From assembly GCA_903867305.1 (NCBI GenBank), contig CAIPQU010000056.1, positions 1-59,436 of the forward strand: a DNA stretch of 59,436 bases. Reading direction: 5' to 3'. The translations under genes and the position numbers were made by a program. The notes under the pieces are model-generated. The model did not search any database and had not been told where the DNA came from. It saw nothing but the letters and a program-made list of their open reading frames with translations. The DNA is from an uncultured beta proteobacterium. Its GTDB lineage: Bacteria; Pseudomonadota; Gammaproteobacteria; Burkholderiales; Burkholderiaceae. Positions within the stretch are counted from its first letter, which is position 1. Every line of letters begins with the position of its first letter. Positions 45,550 to 54,080 of this stretch are shown here, piece by piece.

Positions 45550-46416
45550 CTAAGCAGGAAAATACTTTGCTAACCATTGAGTAATCACTGACTCCACTCG
45601 AGGATCTGCCTCACCCATCATAAAATGCTCAACATCATCAAACAGATGCAGTTCAGTGGGCTTCTTTGCTTTTTTAAACATTTCAATGGATTCCGACGTT
45701 GGGGTTACGGAATCAATCGCTGCGTGCAATAACAACAAAGGTCTTGGCGCTAAATCTGCCAACTTATTTTCCGGCATAAAATCAAAAATACTTTGCGCCG
45801 TATCCACTGCAAAGTCCATCACTGAATTACCGGGCAAACCTTGTCGTAAATGCGCTGGTATCGGAACAATATCGTACCGAGAAACCATCATCGGTTGGCC
45901 ATGCTTTGCTCGGTAGGCTTTACCTAACTCCAACATCTTTAAAAATTTCTCCCAAGCACCTTCACCTGGATGTTGGCCTTGTAACTTCCGATCGCCATTA
46001 CCCCATCCACCAGCAGAAATCACTGCGGCAACCCGAGGATCATCTCCGCCAGTATAAATAGAGACAGCGGCACCAAAGCTAGATCCAGATAATGCAATTT
46101 TTTGAGAATTAATTTCTTGTCGAGATTGCAAATAGGTAATCACATCCTTCGTGTTTTGCACTTGATCGGTACACAACACCATACCGGGCTGGCCACCACT
46201 TTGCCCACAAGACTGCATATCAAAGCGTAAGGCAAAATAGCCTAAGCGATTATATAAAGCACAAGGTACCTGAACATTAGCACCATCTTTATTGGATCCG
46301 AACCCATGCAGAACGATAATGCAAGGATATTGTTTACCCTCAGAATAGTTGGCAGGATAATGCAATACTGCTGAGAGCTCAATACCATTAGAAGGTATCA
46401 AAAGATTTTGTTGCAT
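45550..46416 (-). CDS. Alpha/beta hydrolase (dienelactone hydrolase / S9-like)
   Basis: A 288-residue hydrolase. Oxyanion region VLHGFGSNKDG, nucleophile elbow GSSFGA, acid in HAAIDSVTPTSE, His in DDVEHFMMGE. The long middle insertion (RKLQGQHPGEGAWEKFLKMLELG...) forms a cap. No signal peptide. It is the first gene of the minus-strand block, 68 bases upstream of iorA, and could hydrolyse an ester or lactone intermediate. The Bug gene opposite shares its promoter region. Confidence 0.82.
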   Translation of the reverse strand: MQQNLLIPSNGIELSAVLHYPANYSEGKQYPCIIVLHGFGSNKDGANVQVPCALYNRLGYFALRFDMQSCGQSGGQPGMVLCTDQVQNTKDVITYLQSRQEINSQKIALSGSSFGAAVSIYTGGDDPRVAAVISAGGWGNGDRKLQGQHPGEGAWEKFLKMLELGKAYRAKHGQPMMVSRYDIVPIPAHLRQGLPGNSVMDFAVDTAQSIFDFMPENKLADLAPRPLLLLHAAIDSVTPTSESIEMFKKAKKPTELHLFDDVEHFMMGEADPRVESVITQWLAKYFPA

Positions 46417-46503
46417 GACTTAGTCTCCTTGTGTAATCATAAAGATATTAATACAAAAAAAATACGGTACACAAAATCGATCTTTACAAGAGACAACCTA
46501 CTG

Positions 46504-47466
46504 ATGAAAATCCTCCATTTTTTACTCGTTACACTATTTTTCTTTACGACTCAAATTGCCCATAGTGATGAATATCCTTCTCGACCGATAAAGATTATTC
46601 AACCCCTCGGAATTGGCACGCCAGCGGATCTTTTTTCTCGAGCGATTGCCCAAAATCTCTCAGAAAAATTTGGTCAAGCTGTGATTGTTGAAAATAAAGT
46701 AGGTGCCAATGGACTTATTGGTATGGATGCTTGTGCAAAAGCCCCGCCAGATGGATATACGATTTGCGTTCCAAGCTTTAGTCAAGTCTCCTTAAATCCA
46801 GTGGTTTACCCCAATATCCCTTATGAACCTCTTAAAGATTTAGCACCAGTGATCTTCGTTGGGTTTATCACTTCTTCCATTTCCGTGAATGCAAATTTAC
46901 CGGTGAACTCGATTAAAGAATTAGTTGATTTAGCAAAAGCAAAACCAGACTCGATTAATTGGAGCTCTTGGGGAGTTGGGAGCTTTTCACATCTGTATAT
47001 GTCTTGGCTAGAAAGTGCCACTGGTGCAAAATTTAAACACATCCCCTACAAAACCATTGATCAAGCTTTAACCGCAACCCTTGCTGGTGAAACGCAAGTA
47101 TTTATGAATACGCCTGGACTTGTTCTACCTCACGTAAAATCTGGAAAATTGAAAACTCTGGCGATTGCAGGACCGAAACGCTCACCACTCCTTGATGCTC
47201 CAACGCTCAAAGAGCAAGGGTATAACGCAGATTTTTTAAGTTGGATTGGCGTGACCGTTCCGACTGGAACCCCAAAAGAAATTATTCAAAAATTGAACGT
47301 CGAAATGAATAAAGCGATTGCAGATCAAAAATTTGTTGAGAAAGTATTAACCCCCGTCTCTGTTGAAGCTGTTGGAGGAACGCCCGAAGAGTTTGGTGCT
47401 TTTATGAAATCAGATCGTGAAGTTGCAACCAAACTTGCTAAAATTGCGAAAATTAACGCAAATTAA
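46504..47466 (+). CDS. Bug/TctC-family periplasmic receptor
   Basis: A 320-residue receptor starting at ATG 46504, where the signal peptide begins (MKILHFLLVTLFFFTTQIAHS). Upstream in-frame codons give a charged extension that would spoil the signal. The TctC motif is YPSRPIKIIQPLGIGTPADLFSRAI, with the usual PGG replaced by GIG, so ligand contacts may differ from its three paralogues here. It is divergent from the hydrolase-iorAB block and ends 5 bases from the convergent dnaB stop. Confidence 0.9.
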   Translation: MKILHFLLVTLFFFTTQIAHSDEYPSRPIKIIQPLGIGTPADLFSRAIAQNLSEKFGQAVIVENKVGANGLIGMDACAKAPPDGYTICVPSFSQVSLNPVVYPNIPYEPLKDLAPVIFVGFITSSISVNANLPVNSIKELVDLAKAKPDSINWSSWGVGSFSHLYMSWLESATGAKFKHIPYKTIDQALTATLAGETQVFMNTPGLVLPHVKSGKLKTLAIAGPKRSPLLDAPTLKEQGYNADFLSWIGVTVPTGTPKEIIQKLNVEMNKAIADQKFVEKVLTPVSVEAVGGTPEEFGAFMKSDREVATKLAKIAKINAN

Positions 47467-47471
47467 TTTGG

Positions 47472-48917
47472 TTAAAAGGGTACGTTGGAATTATTGGAAG
47501 AGTTTGATTTTTGGAACGGTGCTGAAAACCCAAGGGCTAAGTTATCAAACTTCGTGAACTCCCCTTGCCAACATAACTTGACTGGACCAATGGGTCCATT
47601 ACGTTGCTTACCAATGATAATTTCAGCAATGCCGACAGCCTCAGTTTCGGGATGATAGACCTCATCACGATAAATAAATAAAATCACATCCGCATCTTGT
47701 TCAATCGCACCTGACTCTCGTAAGTCAGACATCATGGGTCGCTTATTTTCGCGATTTTCTAAGCTTCGATTGAGCTGTGACAATGCGATCACAGGACATT
47801 GCATTTCTTTCGCTAAAGACTTTAACGAACGTGAAATTTCAGAAATCTCCGTTGCACGGTTCTCACTAGAATTCGTGCCTCTTCCAGACATGAGTTGCAA
47901 GTAATCAATGACAATCAAACCTACATTGCCATATTTTCTAGCCATTCTTCTAGCTCGAGAGCGTAACTCTAATGAATTTAACGAACCTGTTTCATCAATC
48001 AACATCGGCGCCTTACTCAGAAGCCCAATAGATTGCGTGACTCGTGGCCACTCTTCATCAGATAATCTGCCGGTTCTTAAACGACCTTGGTTTACTCGCC
48101 CAACAGATCCAAGCATTCGAGAAGCTAGCTGCGTGGCAGACATCTCCATCGAGAAAATCAGAACAGGTAAACCCTCTTTGATGGCAACATGCTCAGCAAT
48201 ATTCATTGCGAAAGAAGTCTTACCCATACTAGGACGACCGGCAACAATCACTAAATCACCTTTTTGCAAACCACTAGTCATCTTGTCTAATTCAATAAAG
48301 CCTGTGGCAACTCCGGTAATTTCATTCGCACCACCTCGCTCATACAGCTCCTGTATCCGATTAACAGTTTCTGTCATGAGCGGTTCTATTTCAAAAAACT
48401 CGTTTTGACGACCACCTTCACCAATCGCGAGGATCCTAGCTTCAGCCTCATCTAAAATACTTCTGACACCTTTTTCTGGGAAAAAAGCTCCACTGGCAAT
48501 GCTATCTGCAGTTTGAATGAGTCGACGTAAGATACTTCGATCACTAATGATTTGAGCATAGCCACGAATATTGGCAGAACTCGGCGTATTCGATGCCAAC
48601 TGATTGAGGTAAGTAATACCAAAGTTATCAGTAAGTCCAAAGGCTTTTAATTCTTCATGAATAGTTAATACATCGGCTGGCTTATTATCATTAATCAGTT
48701 TTGAAATTAATTGATAAATAATCCCATGTTCTGAGCGATAAAAATCAACTTCACGCAGAATAGGGGCAACGAGATCTAACGAATTGTTGTCTAATAACAG
48801 AGCGCCTAAGACAGATTGTTCCGCTTCCACAGAGTGTGGAGGGACCTTCAAACCTTGAACAGCCCGATCCTCCTCTCCCGTAGGGGTGATTAATCGGAGC
48901 GGGCCTGCTTCAGGCAT
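47472..48917 (-). CDS. dnaB: Replicative DNA helicase DnaB
   Basis: A 481-residue hexameric helicase. The N-terminal primase-binding domain starts near PPHSVEAEQSVLGALLLDN. The RecA-like domain has Walker A AGRPSMGKTSFAMNIA and Walker B LIVIDYLQLM, and the C-terminal SQLNRSLE and DLRESGAIEQDAD motifs. It ends the rpsF-priB-rpsR-rplI-dnaB cluster, an order common in betaproteobacteria. No intein. Confidence 0.98.
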   Translation of the reverse strand: MPEAGPLRLITPTGEEDRAVQGLKVPPHSVEAEQSVLGALLLDNNSLDLVAPILREVDFYRSEHGIIYQLISKLINDNKPADVLTIHEELKAFGLTDNFGITYLNQLASNTPSSANIRGYAQIISDRSILRRLIQTADSIASGAFFPEKGVRSILDEAEARILAIGEGGRQNEFFEIEPLMTETVNRIQELYERGGANEITGVATGFIELDKMTSGLQKGDLVIVAGRPSMGKTSFAMNIAEHVAIKEGLPVLIFSMEMSATQLASRMLGSVGRVNQGRLRTGRLSDEEWPRVTQSIGLLSKAPMLIDETGSLNSLELRSRARRMARKYGNVGLIVIDYLQLMSGRGTNSSENRATEISEISRSLKSLAKEMQCPVIALSQLNRSLENRENKRPMMSDLRESGAIEQDADVILFIYRDEVYHPETEAVGIAEIIIGKQRNGPIGPVKLCWQGEFTKFDNLALGFSAPFQKSNSSNNSNVPF

Positions 48918-48950
48918 TGAAGGACTCTTTATCGTAATGAATTAAATCAA

Positions 48951-49403
48951 TTAAACTGCTTCACCAATAACTTTAACTATCACTTCAGACACCACGTCTG
49001 TATGGATAGCGATCGCTACTGGATATTCACCAACTGCTTTTAATGGGCCATTTGGTAAACGCACAGCACCTTTTTCAATCGTGAAACCTTTGGCGATTAA
49101 TTGCTGAGCAATGTCATGATTCGTCACCGAACCAAACAAACGACCATCAACACCAGCTTTTTGATGAATCTCAACAACAGTACCTTGCATTTTTTCACCA
49201 ACAGCTTGACTAGCAGCTAACTTTTCAGCCGCTATTTTTTCTAACTCAGCACGGCGGGCTTCAAACTCAGCAATCGCTGTATCTGTCGCACGACGAGCTT
49301 TACGCTGTGGAATTAAAAAATTACGTGCAAAACCATCTTTTACACGTACAACATCACCTAAATTACCTAAATTGGCAACTTTTTCAAGAAGAATGACTTG
49401 CAT
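48951..49403 (-). CDS. rplI: 50S ribosomal protein L9
   Basis: A 150-residue L9 of normal length. The N-domain [33 protein letters not shown] is diagnostic, followed by the long helix and the C-domain ([16 protein letters not shown]). It lies 14 bases after rpsR and 33 before dnaB. Confidence 0.99.
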   Translation of the reverse strand: MQVILLEKVANLGNLGDVVRVKDGFARNFLIPQRKARRATDTAIAEFEARRAELEKIAAEKLAASQAVGEKMQGTVVEIHQKAGVDGRLFGSVTNHDIAQQLIAKGFTIEKGAVRLPNGPLKAVGEYPVAIAIHTDVVSEVIVKVIGEAV

Positions 49404-49417
49404 GAATTTATCTCCAA

Positions 49418-49693
49418 TTAGTTTTTATGTTGATCAGTGAACGGTAAGAATGCTAAAAAACGCGCACGTTTAATCGCAGTATCTAATTGACGTTGATACT
49501 TTGCTTTTGTACCTGTCAAACGTGCTGGAGTAATTTTGCCGTTCTCACCAATAAAATCTTTTAATGTATCAACATCTTTATAGTCGATTTGCTCAACTTT
49601 ACCAACGGTAAAACGGCAAAAACGCTTACGTTTAAACAGCGGATTTTGAGCCGGTTTCTTTTTGAGATCTACATTTTTTTTACCAAATGCCAT
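49418..49693 (-). CDS. rpsR: 30S ribosomal protein S18
   Basis: A 91-residue S18. It shows [47 protein letters not shown], the family core, with a slightly extended basic N-terminus. S18 pairs with S6 in the 30S platform, and the S6:S18 complex is known to regulate rpsF operons in many bacteria. Confidence 0.99.
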   Translation of the reverse strand: MAFGKKNVDLKKKPAQNPLFKRKRFCRFTVGKVEQIDYKDVDTLKDFIGENGKITPARLTGTKAKYQRQLDTAIKRARFLAFLPFTDQHKN

Positions 49694-49703
49694 ATCAGTT
49701 CCT

Positions 49704-50012
49704 TTAAATAGAAATATGTGTAATGTGAAAGACTAGCGCTTTTTGACGTACTGATTGGTGAGCCATAAATCCTTCAAAGTTTCTTAATTGCCCGATTTCC
49801 ATTTGATTCAAATTCTGTACTTCTGATCCAATGGCGATGGCGAAGATTTGCATTTGCACTTTTCGATCGATCCCTGCTTCATTCACATTTCCAGAATACT
49901 CTAATTGACATTCTAAAACTGCTTGTCCAGCTGGGGTATATCGAATTGCGTCTTTCTTAACTAATCTTGCCGTCAGGCGAAACTCATTGATTGGCTGACC
50001 CAATTCCGTCAT
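49704..50012 (-). CDS. priB: Primosomal replication protein N (PriB)
   Basis: A 102-residue single-strand-binding OB-fold protein ([33 protein letters not shown]...[11 protein letters not shown]). It helps restart stalled replication forks with PriA. Its position between rpsF and rpsR is the standard one. The start overlaps the rpsF stop by one base. Confidence 0.94.
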   Translation of the reverse strand: MTELGQPINEFRLTARLVKKDAIRYTPAGQAVLECQLEYSGNVNEAGIDRKVQMQIFAIAIGSEVQNLNQMEIGQLRNFEGFMAHQSVRQKALVFHITHISI

Positions 50013-50380
50013 TAAGCTGCAGGTGCCTCCGCTTGTTGATTTTTACGAGACTCTTCTCTTTGAACTTCTTTCATCATGATTGAAGGTTCAGTCTCTGCTT
50101 TTTTCATTTGAATAATCAAATGACGCAAAACGGCATCATTAAATTTAAATGAGTGCTCAAGCTCAGAAAGCGTGGCTTGATCACATTCGATATTCATGCA
50201 AACGTAATGAGCTTTTGCCAATTTATTAATCATGTAAGCCATCTGGCGACGACCCCAATCTTCGATACGATGAACTTTACCATTCGCAGCTGTTAAAACA
50301 GCCTTGTAACGATCAATCATCGCTGGCACTTGCTCGCTTTGGTCCGGATGGACGATAAAAACGATTTCGTAATGACGCAT
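50012..50380 (-). CDS. rpsF: 30S ribosomal protein S6
   Basis: A 122-residue S6 starting [17 protein letters not shown], with [27 protein letters not shown] in the core. ATG at 50380 is preceded by AAGGAG; the codon before it is TTG and is not needed. The last 20 residues ([19 protein letters not shown]) form a charged tail. A structured leader precedes it. Confidence 0.98.
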   Translation of the reverse strand: MRHYEIVFIVHPDQSEQVPAMIDRYKAVLTAANGKVHRIEDWGRRQMAYMINKLAKAHYVCMNIECDQATLSELEHSFKFNDAVLRHLIIQMKKAETEPSIMMKEVQREESRKNQQAEAPAA

Positions 50381-50401
50381 CAAACACTCCTTATGGTTGT
50401 A

Positions 50402-50445
50402 GCTACCTGGGCGTCAGTTCTCTGTTTAAGAACAGTCAGTGTAGC
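50402..50445 (-). promoter_or_regulatory. Candidate structured rpsF mRNA leader (S6:S18-type)
   Basis: On the minus strand GCTACACTG (50445-50437) pairs with CAGGTAGC (50409-50402) with one bulged A. Inside, GTTCT pairs with AGAAC (50433-50429 with 50421-50417). The inner and outer stems are joined by an asymmetric loop containing TGACGCC. The structure ends about 20 bases before the rpsF ATG. Autoregulatory S6:S18 leaders are known at this position in many bacteria; the match to that motif was not tested. Confidence 0.45.
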
Positions 50446-50556
50446 AAGGGTGAAAATTACATATTTGCAAAAGCGCAAATAAGCCTTGAATTCTATCAAA
50501 TCCCCGGCTGTAATCCAAGCCATTTCTACATTTAAGTGACATTTTCTATAAATACC

Positions 50557-50606
50557 TTGCACTCGGTAGGTAACTGTATATAATTACAGCGTGTATATAC
50601 ATTCAG
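50557..50606 (+). promoter_or_regulatory. lexA promoter with two SOS boxes
   Basis: TTGCAC (50557-50562) and TATAAT (50579-50584) with a 16-base spacer form a strong promoter. A perfect LexA box, CTGTATATAATTACAG (50574-50589, CTGT-N8-ACAG), covers the -10 element. A weaker box, GTGTATATACATTCAG (50591-50606), follows one base later. The arrangement allows LexA to repress its own gene. Confidence 0.88.
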
Positions 50607-50616
50607 GTAGATATCG

Positions 50617-51294
50617 ATGAACAACCAGTCATTACCCAAATTAACTGCGCGCCAAGAGGAAATCTTGCAACTCGTCCATGATTCCATTGCGGAAAATGGT
50701 GCACCTCCAACACGATCAGAAATTGCCCAAAAATTAGGCTTTGCCTCTGCCAACGCTGCTGAAGAACATCTGAAAGCATTGGCAAAAAAAGGTTATCTGG
50801 AGTTAAGCCCTGGTACATCGAGAGGCATTCGGATTCGTGAGTCTATTCGGCAAACCGCTAAGCAACTCAATCTGCCTTCGCAACTACTATCGCAACTCAC
50901 GCTACCATTAATTGGTAGAGTTGCTGCCGGAGTGCCTATTACGGCCATCGAACATGTCGAACAACACATTCCTGTCGACCCCAATTTATTCAAACATGGT
51001 GCGGATTACCTCCTTAAAGTCAAAGGTCTCAGTATGCGAGACGCCGGAATCTTAGATGGGGATTATTTAGCCGTGAAAAAAGCTTCAGAAGCTCGCAACG
51101 GCGATATCGTTGTTGCTCGAATCGATGATGAAGTCACGGTCAAACGATGGATGAAGGTAAAAACGAATTCCGGTATTCAGATACAACTCATTGCAGAAAA
51201 CCCTGACTTTGAACCAATCATTATTCATGATAATCATCATGACTTTTGCATTGAGGGTCTTGCAGTTGGGCTTATTCGCCCGAACGGATTATAA
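50617..51294 (+). CDS. lexA: LexA repressor, SOS regulator and self-cleaving protease
   Basis: A 225-residue LexA. The N-terminal winged helix covers [46 protein letters not shown] in its normal register. The cleavage site is Ala104-Gly105 in GRVAAGVPI. The catalytic pair is Ser139 ([11 protein letters not shown]) and Lys176 (EVTVKRW). RecA filaments trigger self-cleavage and open the SOS genes. It is longer than E. coli LexA (202) because of a longer linker. Confidence 0.98.
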   Translation: MNNQSLPKLTARQEEILQLVHDSIAENGAPPTRSEIAQKLGFASANAAEEHLKALAKKGYLELSPGTSRGIRIRESIRQTAKQLNLPSQLLSQLTLPLIGRVAAGVPITAIEHVEQHIPVDPNLFKHGADYLLKVKGLSMRDAGILDGDYLAVKKASEARNGDIVVARIDDEVTVKRWMKVKTNSGIQIQLIAENPDFEPIIIHDNHHDFCIEGLAVGLIRPNGL

Positions 51295-51323
51295 AAAAAC
51301 CGGAAATAAATCCGGTTTTTTTT
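51295..51323 (+). terminator. Rho-independent terminator of lexA
   Basis: AAAAACCGG, an 8-base AT loop and CCGGTTTTTTTT form a symmetric stem directly after the lexA stop. The A run and T run on its two sides could end transcription from both strands. The convergent LpoB-like gene ends 72 bases further on. Confidence 0.9.
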
Positions 51324-51357
51324 ATGAAAAAATAACTCTTTCATTCAGAAAATGCAG

Positions 51358-51399
51358 GCAGAAACTTTAACGCAGAAACATTAACGCAGAAACATTACC
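51358..51399. repeat. Three tandem copies of a 14-bp unit
   Basis: GCAGAAACTTTAAC, GCAGAAACATTAAC and GCAGAAACATTACC lie head to tail. The third copy includes the stop codon of the LpoB-like gene, and the others lie in its 3' untranslated region. A period of 14 makes it a frame-shifting repeat if it extends into coding sequence. It probably arose by replication slippage. Confidence 0.85.
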
Positions 51400-51994
51400 G
51401 CTTCTCTTGTTTAGTAATCTCTTTCTCATCCTGCCATTCATAAACGCCAGTATTGGTATTGAGCAAGCGTAGCGTTAAGTTGTAATAGACTTCCTTCATC
51501 TTCTTGTTTGATTGAGGTATGCTCGCAATATCTCCCTCTAAGAGGTACTTAGCACCCTCTAAATTACCAATCTTTGTCGATGTTTCTTTGTTATACATCC
51601 CGGAATTTTGTCTAGCGAGTTCGCCGGTAATATTCGCCATGCTATCAGTTCTTGCAGCAAACTGAACTTGGCCACTTTTTAATAATTGAGTCTCGATCTT
51701 GCTCGTAATTAAAGCAGTATCAATGTACTGGTCAGTTTTGTTTTTTACTGGGGCTACAGTAATCAAGGGTGGCGTTGGCGCATTCACAATGATTCTGGTT
51801 TGCAACATAGAACGAGTCATTCCCTCAGCTAACATTTGCAAATCCGATATCCCATAATTCGTCGAACGAGCTTCCACACGATTGGAGTCAACATAAGACA
51901 CTTTTGGCTCAGAAGCACAACCAAATAAAAAAGTACTCACCAGACCAACAAGCACTAACTTCGAAGAAAGACCAAAACGATCATAGGTTTGCAT
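51395..51994 (-). CDS. LpoB-like lipoprotein, penicillin-binding protein activator
   Basis: A 199-residue lipoprotein with lipobox LFGC (Cys26). The mature part matches the LpoB/YcfM layout: a flexible linker, then LAEGMTRSMLQTRI...TVAPVKNKTDQYIDTALITSKIETQLLKSGQVQF...AKYLLEGDIASI...YYNLTLRLLNTNTGVYEW. LpoB activates the peptidoglycan synthase PBP1b from the outer membrane in E. coli. It follows the YcfL-like gene by 14 bases. Confidence 0.85.
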   Translation of the reverse strand: MQTYDRFGLSSKLVLVGLVSTFLFGCASEPKVSYVDSNRVEARSTNYGISDLQMLAEGMTRSMLQTRIIVNAPTPPLITVAPVKNKTDQYIDTALITSKIETQLLKSGQVQFAARTDSMANITGELARQNSGMYNKETSTKIGNLEGAKYLLEGDIASIPQSNKKMKEVYYNLTLRLLNTNTGVYEWQDEKEITKQEKR

Positions 51995-52008
51995 AAATTG
52001 CCTCAGTA

Positions 52009-52383
52009 TTAATAAGAATCTAATTGTATTTTATAGTTAGTTGCTTCAGGAGTAGGTGCAACACCTTCAATCACCGCAGTTCTTCCATCAGGGATGACAA
52101 GTGGTTTCCATGCCTCATCATTCCAAACTTGCTCACCTTTCAAACCTAACCACTGAAAACGATACTGAGCGGGTTGTGAATTTCCATTATTTTTAATCGT
52201 GGCCTGAACAATTAACACCCCATTGCGATCAAAACTTTTTAAATCCTGAATTTTGATATCACTCGTCTTACCCATTCGTAAAGAGTGCTTATCAATAAAG
52301 GACGAACAAGAAATCAGCAAAAGAATCGTAATAACTAAAAAAAGTCTGGGGAAAAAGTTTTTTTTCATTTCAAGCCGTTTCAT
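52009..52383 (-). CDS. YcfL-like lipoprotein (DUF1425)
   Basis: A 124-residue small lipoprotein with lipobox ISCS and a C-terminal beta-rich domain (VLIVQATIKNNGNSQPAQYRFQWLGLKGEQVWNDEAWKPLVIPDGRTAVIEGVAPTPEATNYKI). E. coli ycfL stands next to lpoB; the same pairing here supports the family call. ATG at 52368 (MKKNFFPRLF) is an equally good start, and no clear ribosome site separates the two. The function is unknown. Confidence 0.82.
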   Translation of the reverse strand: MKRLEMKKNFFPRLFLVITILLLISCSSFIDKHSLRMGKTSDIKIQDLKSFDRNGVLIVQATIKNNGNSQPAQYRFQWLGLKGEQVWNDEAWKPLVIPDGRTAVIEGVAPTPEATNYKIQLDSY

Positions 52384-52418
52384 TTATAGAAAAAATTATC
52401 GTCGATGAATCTAGCATA

Positions 52419-53969
52419 TTAACGTGTTGGAATAGGGTTTGGTTGACTCGGTGGGACATTTAAAGATGCTGGGGCATTTTTGATGACGGTAGCAATAGGC
52501 TGTCCAGTATTCTGAAAACCATTAACTACATCATTACTTGACATCATGCTTGCACGATCTCGAAAAATACGAATATAAACAATGTTCTTATCGCCATTGA
52601 ATGCGATTTGACGCCCGACTAAAGACCCCGTTGGGGTACGAATCAACAAGCCTCTCTGACCATTGGGTACTTGAGCTCTTGCCAAATAAATATTGGCTGG
52701 CAAGTTAGACCAATGGCGAACATCGGCTGCACTAATCTCTGCCATAGTAATTCCGGTAATCATTCCAGCAATGGCGCCCAAAGCTGCTTGATTAGAGTTG
52801 TTGCTATTGTTTCCTTGAATCGCCTGCTGGGTCCCTACCTGAGCTAATACCTGAGTTACCGCTCGAGTAGTGGCTCGTAACATATAACCTGGCATTTCAT
52901 CTCGCAAATCTCTTCTTGCCATACTATCCACACTCGTAATCATATTGAGATTCATCAATTGACCATCGACAACAACTTGACCAGGATTAAAACGCTCCGT
53001 ATTAGGGGCTATATACGGATATGCGACTGTTGCAAAACGTAACTGGCCACGAATTGGTATCGGCAGATTCACCTTAAAATTATCCATTGTTGGTAAAAAA
53101 CCTGTTTCAACAACAAATAGCGTGTCTGTCGTTCCATTCGGTGAGGAGTTCACTGGCTGGTTGATGTTGGCGTCTAGATTTTTAAGCCCGTCTTGTAAAA
53201 AAGGTACATCAGGGCGTAGTTCAATCGCTAGCCTATAACCCGGAGCAGCCAAAGAAGGTTCACGTAATTTCTCAAAAATAAAAGCGGCTAAATAATGTGC
53301 CGCAGCACTTTGATAGGAGTTTTTTAAACTGAGCGTATCAGGATCTGACAAGGTATTCACTGGATAACCACTAATCATGGGATTGCCTTGTACAAAACGG
53401 TTATCTACCGTTCCTTGCATACCTTTCACCCCTTTATTTTTTTGCTCTGTAATCGCCTGATACTTGAGCTCATTAAAGGCGGCTAAGTCTTGCTCACGCT
53501 TCACCATCTTCATGACTTCAACGCGGGCATTATTCCAATCACCCAATAAAATATGATTTAAAGCAATCGAATAAGCTAAAAGGGAACCCTCATAGCCTTT
53601 CATTTCATACTCTTTTCCAATCCCTTCCGATAGAAAATATCCACCAAGACTCGAAAGCGATGATTTCAGGTTAGCTCTTTTTGCCTCACTTTGCTGCAAA
53701 ATATCATCAGCGGATAAAAGCTGTCGAGTACTATCAGGAACTCGAGATGCTCCCATTAAGCGCTGAACACTTCCCTGCTCGAGGTTATAGATATTATTCT
53801 TTGTGGGAATCGCTTGTTCTATACCAGCAGATGCGGCGGGCAGATTCCCCATCGCAAACACTTGTCGAGTTTGGTTGATTTTCGTTTGTTGGGTAGCACA
53901 AGCGCTTAAGAAAAAGATACAACAAAGGCTAAGCCGACTCATCTTGGAACGCTTCAGATATTCTTTCAT
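52419..53969 (-). CDS. COG3014-family lipoprotein
   Basis: A 516-residue lipoprotein with lipobox LSAC at the end of the signal (LSLCCIFFLSAC). The body has repeat-like helices suggestive of TPRs (YEGSLLAYSIALNHILLGDWNNARVEVMKMVKREQDLAAFNEL; AAHYLAAFIFEKLREPSLAAPGYRLAIELRPDVPF), then a beta-rich C-terminal half. It is the first gene of the trio with YcfL- and LpoB-like lipoproteins. Function unknown; an envelope or peptidoglycan role is inferred from the neighbours. Confidence 0.78.
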   Translation of the reverse strand: MKEYLKRSKMSRLSLCCIFFLSACATQQTKINQTRQVFAMGNLPAASAGIEQAIPTKNNIYNLEQGSVQRLMGASRVPDSTRQLLSADDILQQSEAKRANLKSSLSSLGGYFLSEGIGKEYEMKGYEGSLLAYSIALNHILLGDWNNARVEVMKMVKREQDLAAFNELKYQAITEQKNKGVKGMQGTVDNRFVQGNPMISGYPVNTLSDPDTLSLKNSYQSAAAHYLAAFIFEKLREPSLAAPGYRLAIELRPDVPFLQDGLKNLDANINQPVNSSPNGTTDTLFVVETGFLPTMDNFKVNLPIPIRGQLRFATVAYPYIAPNTERFNPGQVVVDGQLMNLNMITSVDSMARRDLRDEMPGYMLRATTRAVTQVLAQVGTQQAIQGNNSNNSNQAALGAIAGMITGITMAEISAADVRHWSNLPANIYLARAQVPNGQRGLLIRTPTGSLVGRQIAFNGDKNIVYIRIFRDRASMMSSNDVVNGFQNTGQPIATVIKNAPASLNVPPSQPNPIPTR

Positions 53970-54080
53970 GGTGCTGTAATTAATGAAATCGCTTCAAAAG
54001 TTCCTAAATGTAACACATTTGAAAGGAATATAACACCCATCCCCCGTGAAAGTCTTTAATCGCTTAAAATAACGACTAAC

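Noticed and set aside
46408..46503. N-terminal extension of the Bug gene
   Set aside because: It would put charged residues ahead of a perfect signal peptide and overlap the divergent gene; ATG 46504 is better.
47908..48408. 166-codon ORF antisense to dnaB
   Set aside because: Shadow frame inside a highly conserved gene; no ribosome site or domain.
51358..51399. CRISPR-like repeats
   Set aside because: Copies are head to tail with no spacers and no cas genes are present.
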